The position numbers and the translations under genes were made by a program. Of a stretch of DNA of 33,543 nt, positions 1-9,071 are shown in pieces (position 1 is the stretch's first letter; the number at the start of each line of letters is the position of its first letter). Under the pieces are notes generated by a model. The model was given only the letters and a program-made list of their open reading frames with translations, was not told where the DNA came from and searched no databases. This DNA comes from Xanthomonas hortorum pv. cynarae (GTDB lineage Bacteria > Pseudomonadota > Gammaproteobacteria > Xanthomonadales > Xanthomonadaceae), in assembly GCF_002939985.1 (NCBI RefSeq), contig NZ_MDFM01000043.1, forward strand, positions 1 through 33,543, in the 5' to 3' direction.

Positions 1-112
1 GAAAGGCTACCGCCGGATTTTCTCGCGCTTCGAGAAGCTAGATGTCATGTTCCTTGGATTCCTCAGCTTCGTCCTAGTCGTTGATGAGCTTCGGATGTGT
101 TAACAGGCCCTA
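1..112 (+). mobile_element. 3' end of an IS5-family insertion sequence (partial)
   Basis: Frame 2 is open from base 2 to a TAA at 101-103 and encodes the last 33 residues of a transposase (motif RRIFSRFEKLDVMFLGFL), which fits the C-terminus of IS5-family DDE transposases. The element ends just after the stop with an inverted repeat at about 97-110 (TGTTAACAGGCCC) next to CTAG. The exact complement of this repeat opens the element at the right edge of the window. The rest of the element lies upstream of the window. The insertion cuts off the 5' part of the effector remnant that starts at 113. The IS subgroup is not certain. Confidence 0.85.
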
Positions 113-1521
113 GAAGAGCGCCAATTACAGGAGCGGCAAGCACAGACCAGCCAGCAACGCGAGCTGCAGGAGCATGAGGAGAGGGATGTCCAGCAACGTC
201 AGGCGCAGGAGCGCCAAGCCCAGGACAACCAGCAGCGGGAACAGCAACTAGACCGCCAAGCTCAAGAATCCAGCCAGGTTGAGGTCAAGGAGCGTCAGGC
301 TCAGCTAGCGCAGCAGCAAGCCCTCAGTCAGCAAGCTTCACAGCAACCGGACCCTCAGCTGCATGCAACGGAGCTCGCGCTGACTCAGCAAACAACGCCT
401 CCTCAGTTGCAGCAGGAAGACGCGCGTCGACAGTCAGTGGCCGAGAACCAACAGGCAGGCGAACATCCGGCTCACTCCACACCTGACCCACGATGCAGGC
501 ACCTGGTTCAGGCGACGCGCAGCCGCATCAAGCACAAGAAGCGGCACGCGCGCTGGAAAGGCATGCGTTGGAGAGTCGCGATGCTGCGCACCTCCAAGTG
601 CCTCCCTCTGGGGGCCGGGAATCCGGCGACGAACCTGTGCAAAGCGTGCAGGCCGATGCGGTGTCCCCGGCGCTGTATCGCCATGTGCAAATGCAGCCGG
701 CGGAGATAGAGCAAGCTTCGATCCGTCAGCAAGACGTGGCGCGTGAGCAGGGTGCGGATCCGGTTCGCGTCATGGCACCAACAGTTCCTGCGACAGCAGA
801 ACCGTTGATTGCAGCGCTTTCCACACCGTCTGCTACGCCTGAGCGAGAAGCCGAGGCCGAACAGCCCCGTCCTTCAAACGCCTTGCTCGCTGATCATGGT
901 GCGCCGGTGCTGCCCCCAGAACACTTCGCGCAAGCGCGTGAGCAGTCATTGGCAAGCAGTGCCGACACTCGCGTGCCCGTCGAGTCTGCTGACGCAGAAA
1001 ACCAACAGACGCAATCAACCCTGGCGCAGGATCGCAGCGCCGCAGACCCGGGCGGCTCACTGTTCCTGGAAGAGACCATGTGGTCGTTGCGTCAACTGCA
1101 ACAGGAAATTGAGGCGGCGGATCGGGAACACGAACGTTTCCATCAAGAATGGAAGGAGTATCGCGAGCGCGGAGAACCCTATCCCTTCGTTCGCGACGGC
1201 GCGCGGGACCAGGAGAGTGGGAGCATTGATGCATTCAGCGCGCACGAACAAGGCCAGCGCTCTCCCAGTGAAGCGGCTGAGCAAACCGATGCCTTTCCAC
1301 CCCTAGCTCAGCGCTCCACCGGTCCAGGGGGAGGGGATGGGCCAGACCATTCTTCGCAAACCGAGCGGAAATCCATCACCGGCGACCCGGATGTGGACGA
1401 GGTGCTCTACGCGCTCGGCAGCAAGAACGAGTTGGCGATTGAGCAGGCGCTAAATCGTGTGGCCAACAGCGCAGCCACGCAGGCGTTGTTGAAAAAAGGC
1501 AATGATTTCCTGGAAGCGTAG
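113..1521 (+). pseudogene. 5'-truncated, frameshifted remnant of the Q-rich effector
   Basis: This is a decayed second copy of the C-terminal third of the effector gene at 23807-27820. From 113 to about 490 the matching frame is frame 2 and encodes a Gln/Glu/Arg-rich coiled-coil stretch. At about 490-512 one base is missing relative to the intact copy, and homology continues in frame 1 (readable as an ORF from about 493). The conserved block with FLEETM, FHQEWKEYRERGEPYPF and ITGDPDVDEVLYAL follows. Where the intact gene has CAG, this copy has TAG at 1519-1521. DNA identity to the intact copy in the last 500 bases is high, about 90% or more by eye. The IS at 1-112 removed everything upstream, including any toxin domain and start codon. 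Confidence 0.85.
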
Positions 1522-1829
1522 GCCCAGCAGGAGGCCCAGGAGCAGGTCGCCACACGCCGCGCATGGGAATCGCATCCGCCACGATGCTCGTGGCGGGCGT
1601 GCTAGGGCTGGGTGCGGTGGCCTACTCGGTTGGCATCATCAACGAAAAGCGAACCGAACTCGCACAGCTTCGAGCTTCCATCGACTACCTGGATCGCGTG
1701 TCGCGTGCCGATCTGGCGCCCTGTGGCGAAGGCCGGCTCTGTGCCACCTTGGAGAAGAATGGGCCGCGTTACGGCAACCAAAGGCAATACAGAGCGATCA
1801 ATCTGCGTGCGACATCAGATTCGCAATGA
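1522..1829 (+). pseudogene. Remnant fusing the effector tail to the downstream membrane-protein gene
   Basis: After the premature stop, homology to the effector runs on to about 1555, then jumps without a break into the membrane-protein gene found intact at 27861-28511. The junction falls in CACGC, which occurs at both corresponding places of the intact locus (27633 and 28235). This implies loss of about 602 bp that removed the effector C-terminus, the intergenic gap and the N-terminal coiled coil of the membrane protein. An 88-codon ORF (1563-1829) remains, with the transmembrane segment (ASATMLVAGVLGLGAVAYSV) and the APCGEGRLCA motif. It could still be translated, but it has no obvious ribosome-binding site and is probably a relic. 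Confidence 0.75.
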
Positions 1830-2066
1830 TGCGACGTCGTCATTACAGTGACTGGCTTGCGCGCGACAGGGGCGGCCGAAAAAGCCACATCGCGTGCGGT
1901 CGCGCGACTACGCGGCTCATCGAACTCCGTCGGCTACCGGCGAATGCCCAGGCCAACCGAATCGACGCAATGCGTTGCACTGCAGTCAGATGCAACGCAC
2001 CCGCCACTCATTTCAGGCGGTGGTGCCCGCCAATGATGCGCGCAACGCGCGCAGCTTCTCTACGGG
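1830..2066. other. Intergenic gap with a perfect hairpin downstream of the porin gene
   Basis: No credible gene is seen. Similarity to the intact accessory locus stops right after the 1829 stop codon. Bases 2037-2053 form a perfect 7-bp inverted repeat (TGCGCGC-AAC-GCGCGCA) 14 bases beyond the stop of the minus-strand porin gene. It could mark the transcript end, although no T-run follows it. Confidence 0.4.
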
Positions 2067-3344
2067 TCACAGATTCCAGTCGATCCGCATGCCCGCGATC
2101 AATGCGTTCTTCAGGTCGTTGGTGCGGGTCGGCTCGTTGAACTGGTCCGGGTTGATCACGTAATGCAGGTTCGGCGCGATGCGCAGGCGCTTGGTGACCT
2201 GGATGCCGTAGCTGAGCTCCATCATGATCTGGTTGTCGGCCGGGGTGCCGGTGCCGCCGGCCGAGGCGCGGGCCAGGCGCAGGTTTTCGATCGCTTCGTC
2301 GCTGTACTTCTGTTGCGTGATCACGAAGGCGATGTTGTCCTGCGGGCGGCTGGCGAAGGTGCCTTTCTGCACCAGGCCCAGTTGCACGAAGTGGTCTTCG
2401 ATCGCCTGGCCGCCGGTGCTCTTGAGGATGGCGCCGAACACGGTCAGGCCGCGGGTGCCGGACGGGTCGGGGTTGGTGACCTGTTGTTCGAAGCGGGCGA
2501 ACAGGCCCGAGCGGCCCTGCTTGTTTTCGTAGCCGAGGCCGCTGAGCACGGCCGGGTTGCCGTTGCGGTCGCGCAGCGGGTCGGTGTAGTCGGAGTTGTC
2601 CTGCCAGCCGCCGAGTTCGTACATCGCGGCCATGCTGCCGTCGCCGCCCTTGTTCTTGTAGCCGACCGCGTACGGCACCACCACGCCGGTGGTGTCGTCG
2701 GTGTTCCACTTCAGGCCGTGCTGGCCGTCCTGGGCCTGCACCGGGTTCACTTCATAGGCACCCACATGCACATAGACCTTGGGCGTGATCCAGGCGGTGG
2801 CATGCGCTGCCCAGCTGGAGACCGGCCAGTAGGTGAAGTTGCTGGTGCGGAACACGAAGGTGGGGTTGCCGCAGGCCGAGTTGCCCTGGAAGTACTGGCA
2901 CAGGTCCGAGCCGAGGAAGTGAATGTTGGCCACGCTGCGGCCGGCTTCCAGTTCCAGGCGGTCGTTGAAGAGTTTTTGCAGCAGGGTGAAGTTGGCCAGC
3001 CGCGTGCCCTGGCCGCCGTAGATTTCCTGCACCGAGGTGCTGTTGCCGATGCTGCTGTTGGACAGGTTGGTGCCGTGGCGGTTGGTGACGTACAGCTTGA
3101 CCGTGGCACCGCCCCAGCCGAACAGGCGGTCCATGTCGACATCGGTGCCGACCATCAGCTGGCCGGCGTAGGCATCGCCGTTCTTGCGCCCGCCGTCGAT
3201 CATCGAGGCCGCTTCGCCGGTGTAACCCAGCTTGAGCTTGAAGGCATCGGCGGCATCCTGCGCGTGGGCGAGCGGGGTCAGCGCCAGTGCCAGCGAGAGG
3301 CACAGCAGGCGGGGACGGGCATGGCGGGGGGCGAAGGCGGTCAT
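2067..3344 (-). CDS. oprB: OprB-like carbohydrate-selective outer-membrane porin
   Basis: This 425-residue protein has a Sec signal peptide: basic N-terminus, hydrophobic LLCLSLALALTPLA, likely cleavage after AHA at about residue 28. The rest is rich in alternating aromatic and polar strands typical of OprB-family beta-barrels, with family features such as NFTLLQKLFNDRLELEAGR and an internal pair of Cys residues (DLCQYFQGNSAC). It ends in DWNL rather than the usual aromatic residue. The ATG at 3344 has GGAG just upstream. It lies 185 bp downstream of fruA on the same strand, so it probably supplies the outer-membrane route for fructose or related sugars. The sugar specificity is inferred from context only, and no FruR-type palindrome is seen in the gap. 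Confidence 0.85.
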   Translation of the reverse strand: MTAFAPRHARPRLLCLSLALALTPLAHAQDAADAFKLKLGYTGEAASMIDGGRKNGDAYAGQLMVGTDVDMDRLFGWGGATVKLYVTNRHGTNLSNSSIGNSTSVQEIYGGQGTRLANFTLLQKLFNDRLELEAGRSVANIHFLGSDLCQYFQGNSACGNPTFVFRTSNFTYWPVSSWAAHATAWITPKVYVHVGAYEVNPVQAQDGQHGLKWNTDDTTGVVVPYAVGYKNKGGDGSMAAMYELGGWQDNSDYTDPLRDRNGNPAVLSGLGYENKQGRSGLFARFEQQVTNPDPSGTRGLTVFGAILKSTGGQAIEDHFVQLGLVQKGTFASRPQDNIAFVITQQKYSDEAIENLRLARASAGGTGTPADNQIMMELSYGIQVTKRLRIAPNLHYVINPDQFNEPTRTNDLKNALIAGMRIDWNL

Positions 3345-3529
3345 GGCAGGACTCCGAACAAAGAGGGCGTGGCCGAGGTGGCGAACGCGACAGCTAAGGG
3401 ATGGGCAAGCCGCTGGCCGCGCACGAAGGTGCGCAGCTCAGCGGTGAAACCAGTCAGGGGTGACGCAGATCAGCGATCAGATGCGCCGGATGCGCGGTGT
3501 GGAATTGGTCGGGGCAGGGCTGCAGAACG

Positions 3530-5272
3530 TCAGGCGACGACGTCGGCCACCGGCTTCTTGAGCAGGCGCAGTGCCACTGCGGTGACCACCACGCCGACCA
3601 CCAGGGCCAGTACGTAATTGAGCAGGTGGGTCACTGCGTTAGGGATCAGCAGCACGAAGATGCCGCCATGCGGTGCCTTCAACTCGGCGCCGGCGGTCAT
3701 CGAGATCGCGCCGGCCACGGCGGAGCCGATCACCAGCGCCGGGATGGTGCGCAGCGGGTCGCGTGCGGCATACGGAATCGCCCCTTCGGTGACGAAGGCC
3801 AGCCCGAGCACGCCAGCGGCAGTGGCCGAGCCGCGCTCTTCCACGGTGAAGCGGTTGCGGAACACCCAGGTGGCCAGCGCGATGCCCAGCGGCGGGGTCA
3901 TACCGGCCACCATGGCGGCCGCCATCGGGGTGTAGACCTGGCTGGCGATCAGGCCTGTGGAAAACGCATAGGCGGCCTTGTTGACCGGCCCGCCCATGTC
4001 GAAGGCCATCATGCCGCCGAGCAACAGACCCAGCAGCAGCGCGCTGCTGCCCTGCATGCCGCGCAGCCAGGCGGTGAGCCAGGCCAGCAGGTCGGCCACC
4101 GGTTGCCCGAACACGTACATCATCGCCAGGCCGACCAGCAGCGTGCCCAGCACCGGCAGGATCAGCACCGGCTTGAGCCCTTCCAGGTTGCGCGGCAGGC
4201 GGATGTAGCGGTTGAGCGCGGCCACGCCGTAGCCGGCGATGAAGCCGGCAATGATGCCGCCGAGGAAGCCCGCATTGAGATTGGCCGCGACCAGCCCGCC
4301 GATCATGCCGGGCGCAATGCCGGGGCGGTCGGCGATGGAGTAGGCGATGTAGCCGGCCAGCGCGGGCACCATCAAGGTGAAGCCGGCCTTGGCGCCGATC
4401 TGGAACAGCGACCAGGCCAGCGTGCCCTGGTGCGCGTCGTCGCCGGCATAGATGCCGCCGAGCGCGAAGGCCAGCGCGATCAACAGGCCGCCGGCGGTGA
4501 CGAACGGCAGCATGAACGAGACGCCGGTCATCAGGTGCTTGTAGGCGCCGGTGCGGGCATTGCCCTTGGCGTCCGAGGTGGCGTTGGCGCCCGCAACCGG
4601 AGCTGCGCCGCCATGCATGCCGGCCTCGGCCAGGGCTTTCTGGATGAGCGCTGGGCCATCGTTGATCGCCGGCTTGGTGCCGCTCTTGAACAGCCGCTTG
4701 CCACCGAAACGGGCCAGGTCCACTTCGCGGTCGGCAGCGATGATGACCACGTCGGCCGCGCGGATTTCCTCGTCGGTCAATGCGTCCTGCGCGCCCACCG
4801 ACCCCTGCGTTTCCACGCGCATCTGGTAGCCGAGCTTCTTGGCCGCCTGCTGCAGGCCTTCGGCGGCCATGAAGGTGTGCGCGATGCCGGTGGGGCAGGA
4901 GGTGATCGCAACGATGCGCTTGCCGCCTGCGCCGGATGCGTCGGTCGTTGCCGATGTGCTGGCTGGTGCGGTGGTGGCAGCGAGCTGGCTGACGGCGGCG
5001 GCCGGGTCGTCCAGTACCGCGCCCAGGCTCAGATGCAGCAGTTGCGTGTCGCCGAAACGCGCGGTGTCGGCATCGGCATCGCCGACGATCAGGACGTGCG
5101 CGGCGCCGTTGGTCAGCTCGGTCGGCAGTGCGCCGAGCACGCCCTGGTCGCTGCGGATTTCGATCGTCACGCTGCGCCCGGCGGCGGTGGCCGCGCGGCG
5201 CAGCGCTTCGGCCGCCAGAACGGCTTCGGTACTGCGTTCGCCGGCGGCGATGACCACGATGGAAGAGGACAT
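3530..5272 (-). CDS. fruA: PTS fructose-specific EIIB'BC permease FruA
   Basis: This 580-residue inner-membrane fructose transporter passes phosphate from FruB to incoming fructose and releases fructose-1-phosphate. Residues 1-95 are a degenerate EIIB' domain with no active-site Cys. A Thr/Ala/Ser linker follows, then the catalytic EIIB domain at about 118-220 with C126 in SCPTGIAHTFMAAE. From about 245 onward is the EIIC membrane domain, with repeated hydrophobic helices and the GGxxMAFDMGGPVNKAAY signature. The ATG at 5272 has a strong CAGGAG ribosome-binding site. It is the last PTS gene of fruB-fruK-fruA, separated from fruK by 149 bp, which leaves room for a separate promoter or processing site. 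Domain order and length are standard for FruA. Confidence 0.95.
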   Translation of the reverse strand: MSSSIVVIAAGERSTEAVLAAEALRRAATAAGRSVTIEIRSDQGVLGALPTELTNGAAHVLIVGDADADTARFGDTQLLHLSLGAVLDDPAAAVSQLAATTAPASTSATTDASGAGGKRIVAITSCPTGIAHTFMAAEGLQQAAKKLGYQMRVETQGSVGAQDALTDEEIRAADVVIIAADREVDLARFGGKRLFKSGTKPAINDGPALIQKALAEAGMHGGAAPVAGANATSDAKGNARTGAYKHLMTGVSFMLPFVTAGGLLIALAFALGGIYAGDDAHQGTLAWSLFQIGAKAGFTLMVPALAGYIAYSIADRPGIAPGMIGGLVAANLNAGFLGGIIAGFIAGYGVAALNRYIRLPRNLEGLKPVLILPVLGTLLVGLAMMYVFGQPVADLLAWLTAWLRGMQGSSALLLGLLLGGMMAFDMGGPVNKAAYAFSTGLIASQVYTPMAAAMVAGMTPPLGIALATWVFRNRFTVEERGSATAAGVLGLAFVTEGAIPYAARDPLRTIPALVIGSAVAGAISMTAGAELKAPHGGIFVLLIPNAVTHLLNYVLALVVGVVVTAVALRLLKKPVADVVA

Positions 5273-5421
5273 GGCAAAACTCCTGCTGTATTGCGGTCGC
5301 CGGTGAGGCCGGCGGGGGGAATGTGGGCGTTACGCGTGCGGGTGACGTGTGCCGGGATGACGCCAGCCGGAATGACGCGCGCAGACCTGCGTGGCGGTCG
5401 CCGGCAAGTGCAAGGCAGCGC

Positions 5422-6378
5422 TCACGACAGCGTCTCGATCACGACGTCGGCCGCAGCACGGCGCACGCCGTCGGCGCTGAGCCTGCGCGCGTCGCCGCTT
5501 TCCAGACGGCACATCGAAAATGCCGTGGCCAACCGCGCGCACTGCTCCAGATCGGTGGCCGCATCCAGCAGCGCGGCGGCCAGGCCGGCCACCATCGCGT
5601 CACCGGCGCCCACGCTGCTGCCCTGTGCCAGCCGCGGCGGCCGCGCAATCAGGCGCTGGTCGCGCTGCACGAACAAGGCGCCCTCGGTACCCATCGAAAT
5701 GACCACCAGCTGGATACCGCGTGCGATCAATTCGTGCGCGGCGGCGCTGAGCGCGGCGCGATCGCTCAGCGGGCGGCCGGTCCAGGCTTCGAGTTCGTGC
5801 CGGTTCGGCTTGACTGCGTAAGGCAGCGCTTCGCGTGCGGCATTGAGTGCGGCCACCAGTGGCGCACCACTGGTATCCAGCAGTACGCGCGCGCCGGCGG
5901 CGCTGGCCTGCGCTTGCAACTGCGCCCAGCTGTCGTCCGGCAGGCCGGCCGGCAGGCTGCCGGACAACACCACCGGCAGGCCGGGGCGCAGCAGCGGAGC
6001 GAGCTGATCGGCCACGCCCTGCAGATGCGGCTGGCCCAGGCGCAGGCCGGGCAGGTTGATGTCGGTGGTGTCGTTGCTGCGCGCTTCGACCAGCTTGAGA
6101 TTGGTGCGGGTCTCGCCGGCCACGCGTTGGCAGTGATCGGTGATGCCGCGTTCGCGGAACAGCGCCTCGAACACGCCGGCATTGCCGACCCCGAGCACGC
6201 CGAGCGCGGCGACCTCAGCGCCCCAATCGGCCAGGCAGGCGGCCACGTTGATGCCCTTGCCGCCGGCGTCGTTGCGCACGCTGCTGGCGCGATGCACCGC
6301 GCCCGGCTGCAAGTGCTCGAGCTGGATGGTCTGGTCGATCGCCGGATTCAGCGTGACGGTGATGGCCTGCAGGCTCAT
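5422..6378 (-). CDS. fruK: 1-phosphofructokinase FruK
   Basis: This 318-residue PfkB-family sugar kinase phosphorylates fructose-1-phosphate to fructose-1,6-bisphosphate with ATP. Visible motifs are the N-terminal sugar-binding segment NPAIDQTIQL, GGKGINVA at 39-46, and the C-terminal catalytic GAGD at 257-260, with D260 the expected base. Its ATG overlaps the fruB TGA in the form ATGA, so the two are translationally coupled. Length and motif spacing match the family closely. Confidence 0.95.
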   Translation of the reverse strand: MSLQAITVTLNPAIDQTIQLEHLQPGAVHRASSVRNDAGGKGINVAACLADWGAEVAALGVLGVGNAGVFEALFRERGITDHCQRVAGETRTNLKLVEARSNDTTDINLPGLRLGQPHLQGVADQLAPLLRPGLPVVLSGSLPAGLPDDSWAQLQAQASAAGARVLLDTSGAPLVAALNAAREALPYAVKPNRHELEAWTGRPLSDRAALSAAAHELIARGIQLVVISMGTEGALFVQRDQRLIARPPRLAQGSSVGAGDAMVAGLAAALLDAATDLEQCARLATAFSMCRLESGDARRLSADGVRRAAADVVIETLS

Positions 6379-8894
6379 GCCTGGTCCTCGCGTTTGACTT
6401 CAAGCGCGCGCACCTGCTCTGCGGTCTCGCAGTCCAACGCCTGCTCGGCCAGCTGCTGCAAGGTGCTCAGCGCGGTGCCGCGCAGGCGTGCCTTCACAGC
6501 CGGGATGTCGTTGGGCGTCATCGACAGTTCCTGCACGCCCAACCCGGCCAGCAGGCTGGCGCCGAACGCATCGCCGGCCAGGCCGCCGCACACGCCGACC
6601 CAACGCCCGTGTTTGCGCGCACCTTCGATAGTGCTGTGAATCATGCGCAGCACTGCCGGATGCAGGCTGTCGGCTTCGGCGGCGAGCTCCGGGTTCTGGC
6701 GGTCGATCGCCAGAACGTATTGAGTCAGGTCATTGGTGCCGATCGAGAAGAAATCCGCATGCCGCGCCAGCACGTCTGCCTGCGCGGCGGCGGCGGGCAC
6801 TTCAATCATGATGCCGATCGGCACTTCCGGTGCGTCCAGCTCGGCGCGGATGCGTGCGCAGATCTCGCGCAAGGCGATCAGCTCCGGTACCGAGGTGATC
6901 ATCGGGAACATGATCGACAGCCGCGCACCATCTTTTGCAGCGCGATAAAGCGCACGCAGTTGCGGTTCGAGCAGGTCGGGGCGACGCAGCAGCAGGCGCG
7001 CACCGCGCACGCCCAGGAACGGGTTTTCTTCGTGCGGCAGTTCCAGATGCGCCACTTGTTTATCGCCACCGATATCCAGCGCACGCACGATCAGCGGGCG
7101 GCCTTCCAGTGCCTGCGCCATTGCCAGGTAGGTAGCGTGTTGTTCGTCTTCGCTGGGGGTGCGGCCGCTTTCCAGAAACAGGAACTCGGTGCGCATCAGG
7201 CCGACGCCTTCGGCGCCCTGGGCTAGCGCCATCGCGACCTGGTCGGGCAGGTTGACGTTGGCGCCGATGTCGATGTGGTGGCCGTCGGTGGTTTCGGCAG
7301 GCAATGCCCGCTGCGCGGCCTCGCGCTCGCGGATGGCCTGCTGCTCGGCGATATGCGTACGCGCCGCGTCCAGATCCAGTTCGGACGGGTTGATGTACAG
7401 CCGCCCGCTGCTGCCGTCGATGATGGCGGTGACGCCGTCTTCGATATCCAGCAACTGGCCGCCAGCCGCGACCAGCGCCGGCAGGCCGAGCGTGCGCGAC
7501 AGGATCGCGGTATGCGAGGTCGGCCCGCCTTGTGCGGTGGCCAGGCCGAGCACGCGCTCGGTGTCCAGGTTGGCGGTGTCCGACGGCGACAGGTCGCTGG
7601 CGAGCAGGATGCAGGGCTGGTCGGGCAGGTCGGTCAGGCCGGCGCCGGCGGCGGCCGGGTCGAGCTGGGCCAGCACGCGGCGGCCGACATCACGCAGATC
7701 GGCGGCGCGGCCGGCCAGCACCGGGTTGCCGAGTGCGGCCAGGCCGGAGGCGATCTGTTCCACCGCCTGATGCCACGACCACGCCACGCCATGGCCTTCG
7801 ACCATCAGCTGGCAGGTGCGGGTGATCAGGTCGGTGTCGTTGAGCAGCTCGGCCTGGGCCTTGAAGATCGCCGCGTCCGAGGCGCCGAGCCGGCGCTGGG
7901 TGTCGTCCTGGATCGCCGCCAGCTGCTGGCGGGTGCGGGTCAGCGCGTCGTGCAGCAATGCGCCGCCATCGCCCAGGCCCACCGGTTGATCGACGACCTC
8001 GGTCTGCGCCGCACGCAGGCGATGCACGATGCCGATTGCCACGCCCGGGCTGGCGCCGATGCCGACGATGGCCGGCTGCGCCTGTGGCGGGGTCCAGCCG
8101 ATGACCGGGGCGGCGCGGCGTTGCGCGGCGCGTTCGGCATCGGCCTTTTCCTGCGCGGTCAAGCTGTCCATCACCGCACGCAGGCGCTTGAGCAGCGCGC
8201 CTGCATCGGTGCCTTCGGCCGACACGGTGATGCTGTCGCCGGCACGCAGACCGAGCTGCAACAGGCCGACCAGGCTCTTGGCATCGGCCGCCTGATCGCC
8301 TGCACGCACTTGCGCACGCGCAGAGAAGCCGCGTGCGGTCTCGGCCCAACGGGTCGCCGGGCGTGCATGCAGGCCGCTGGGGTAGGCGATGGTCCAGTCA
8401 AATTTTTCTGCCAGATCGGTGGCTGGCGCAGCGCTGCTGTCGGGCGCGCGGTCGCCGGTGAGCGCGGCCACGATCACGCCGGGGTCGTCGGTGGTGAACA
8501 GCGCTTCCAGCTGGGCCGGGTCCTGAATCAGGCGGGTCAGCCGGCGCAGCAGGGTGATGTGGGTGTCGGACTGGGCGGCGATGCCGACCACCAGCCGGGT
8601 GATCTGGCCCGGGTTCCATTCCACACCCTCGGGCAACTGCAGCACCGCGATACCGTCGCGGCGCACCAGATGGCGGTCTTCGCCAACCCCGTGCGGGATC
8701 GCCAGTCCGTGGCCGAGGAAGGTATTCGCCAGGCCTTCGCGGCGCCGCATGCTGGCGTCATAGCCCGGCGCAACGCAGCCGGCTGCGACCAGCAGCTGGG
8801 CCGCCTGGGCGATGGCGTCGTCCTTGTCGCGGGCATGCGCACGCAGGCGTACGAGTTCGGGAGTGACGGGGGCGGCTGGCGACGGAGAGGACAA
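6375..8894 (-). CDS. fruB: Fructose PTS multiphosphoryl transfer protein FruB (EIIA-HPr-EI)
   Basis: This soluble three-part phosphocarrier takes phosphate from PEP and passes it to FruA. Numbered from the chosen TTG start, the EIIA domain is at about 10-150 with H68 in LAIPHGVGED. The HPr domain is at about 165-250 with H176 in SGLHARPATR. The enzyme I domain is at about 275-835 with H461 in GGPTSHTAILSRTLGLPAL and a C-terminal VCGGLAGD. The EI Cys motif is usually CGE(M/L)AG, so the Glu-to-Gly change is notable. An in-frame start at 8966 would run through the FruR operator at 8931-8950. TTG at 8894, preceded by GGAG with a 6-base spacer, gives 839 residues and is more likely. It is the first gene of fruBKA. 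Confidence 0.95.
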   Translation of the reverse strand: MSSPSPAAPVTPELVRLRAHARDKDDAIAQAAQLLVAAGCVAPGYDASMRRREGLANTFLGHGLAIPHGVGEDRHLVRRDGIAVLQLPEGVEWNPGQITRLVVGIAAQSDTHITLLRRLTRLIQDPAQLEALFTTDDPGVIVAALTGDRAPDSSAAPATDLAEKFDWTIAYPSGLHARPATRWAETARGFSARAQVRAGDQAADAKSLVGLLQLGLRAGDSITVSAEGTDAGALLKRLRAVMDSLTAQEKADAERAAQRRAAPVIGWTPPQAQPAIVGIGASPGVAIGIVHRLRAAQTEVVDQPVGLGDGGALLHDALTRTRQQLAAIQDDTQRRLGASDAAIFKAQAELLNDTDLITRTCQLMVEGHGVAWSWHQAVEQIASGLAALGNPVLAGRAADLRDVGRRVLAQLDPAAAGAGLTDLPDQPCILLASDLSPSDTANLDTERVLGLATAQGGPTSHTAILSRTLGLPALVAAGGQLLDIEDGVTAIIDGSSGRLYINPSELDLDAARTHIAEQQAIREREAAQRALPAETTDGHHIDIGANVNLPDQVAMALAQGAEGVGLMRTEFLFLESGRTPSEDEQHATYLAMAQALEGRPLIVRALDIGGDKQVAHLELPHEENPFLGVRGARLLLRRPDLLEPQLRALYRAAKDGARLSIMFPMITSVPELIALREICARIRAELDAPEVPIGIMIEVPAAAAQADVLARHADFFSIGTNDLTQYVLAIDRQNPELAAEADSLHPAVLRMIHSTIEGARKHGRWVGVCGGLAGDAFGASLLAGLGVQELSMTPNDIPAVKARLRGTALSTLQQLAEQALDCETAEQVRALEVKREDQA

Positions 8895-8930
8895 GACGGA
8901 CTCCGGGGAGTAGGAACGGGCTGGGCAGTA

Positions 8931-8950
8931 GTGTGGGAACGTTCCCACAC
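8931..8950. promoter_or_regulatory. FruR operator 1 (perfect palindrome)
   Basis: The 20-base sequence GTGTGGGAACGTTCCCACAC is a perfect palindrome in the fruB-fruR divergent gap, about 36 bases upstream of the fruB start. Its core GGGAACGTTCCC has the central CG and twofold symmetry expected of a LacI-family operator. A TTGACC on the minus strand directly upstream could be a -35 box, which would put the operator between -35 and -10. Confidence 0.85.
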
Positions 8951-9041
8951 TCAGGTCAATGTGCACTGCACAAAAGCGCTGTAGTGCTTTCGGGTTAGCA
9001 TCGAATCCGACGCAGCGCCTGGGTCAAGGTGCGCCAAATGG

Positions 9042-9059
9042 AGCGGGAACGGTCCCAGT
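9042..9059. promoter_or_regulatory. FruR operator 2 (near-palindrome) at the fruR start
   Basis: GGGAACGGTCCC at 9045-9056 matches the core of operator 1 with one change. It lies 13 bases before the fruR GTG, so binding here would plausibly repress fruR itself. Two operators about 105 bp apart could also support looping across the fruB promoter, which is inference. Confidence 0.7.
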
Positions 9060-9071
9060 GAGTATGTCCCA

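Noticed and set aside
8895..8966. N-terminal extension of FruB from an ATG at 8966
   Set aside because: It would translate through the perfect FruR palindrome and adds a non-homologous stretch. The TTG at 8894 has a ribosome-binding site and gives the expected length.
3497..9000. Long plus-strand open frames opposite fruA, fruK and fruB
   Set aside because: They are antisense to well-recognised PTS genes with intact motifs. Their composition is typical of GC-driven shadow frames.
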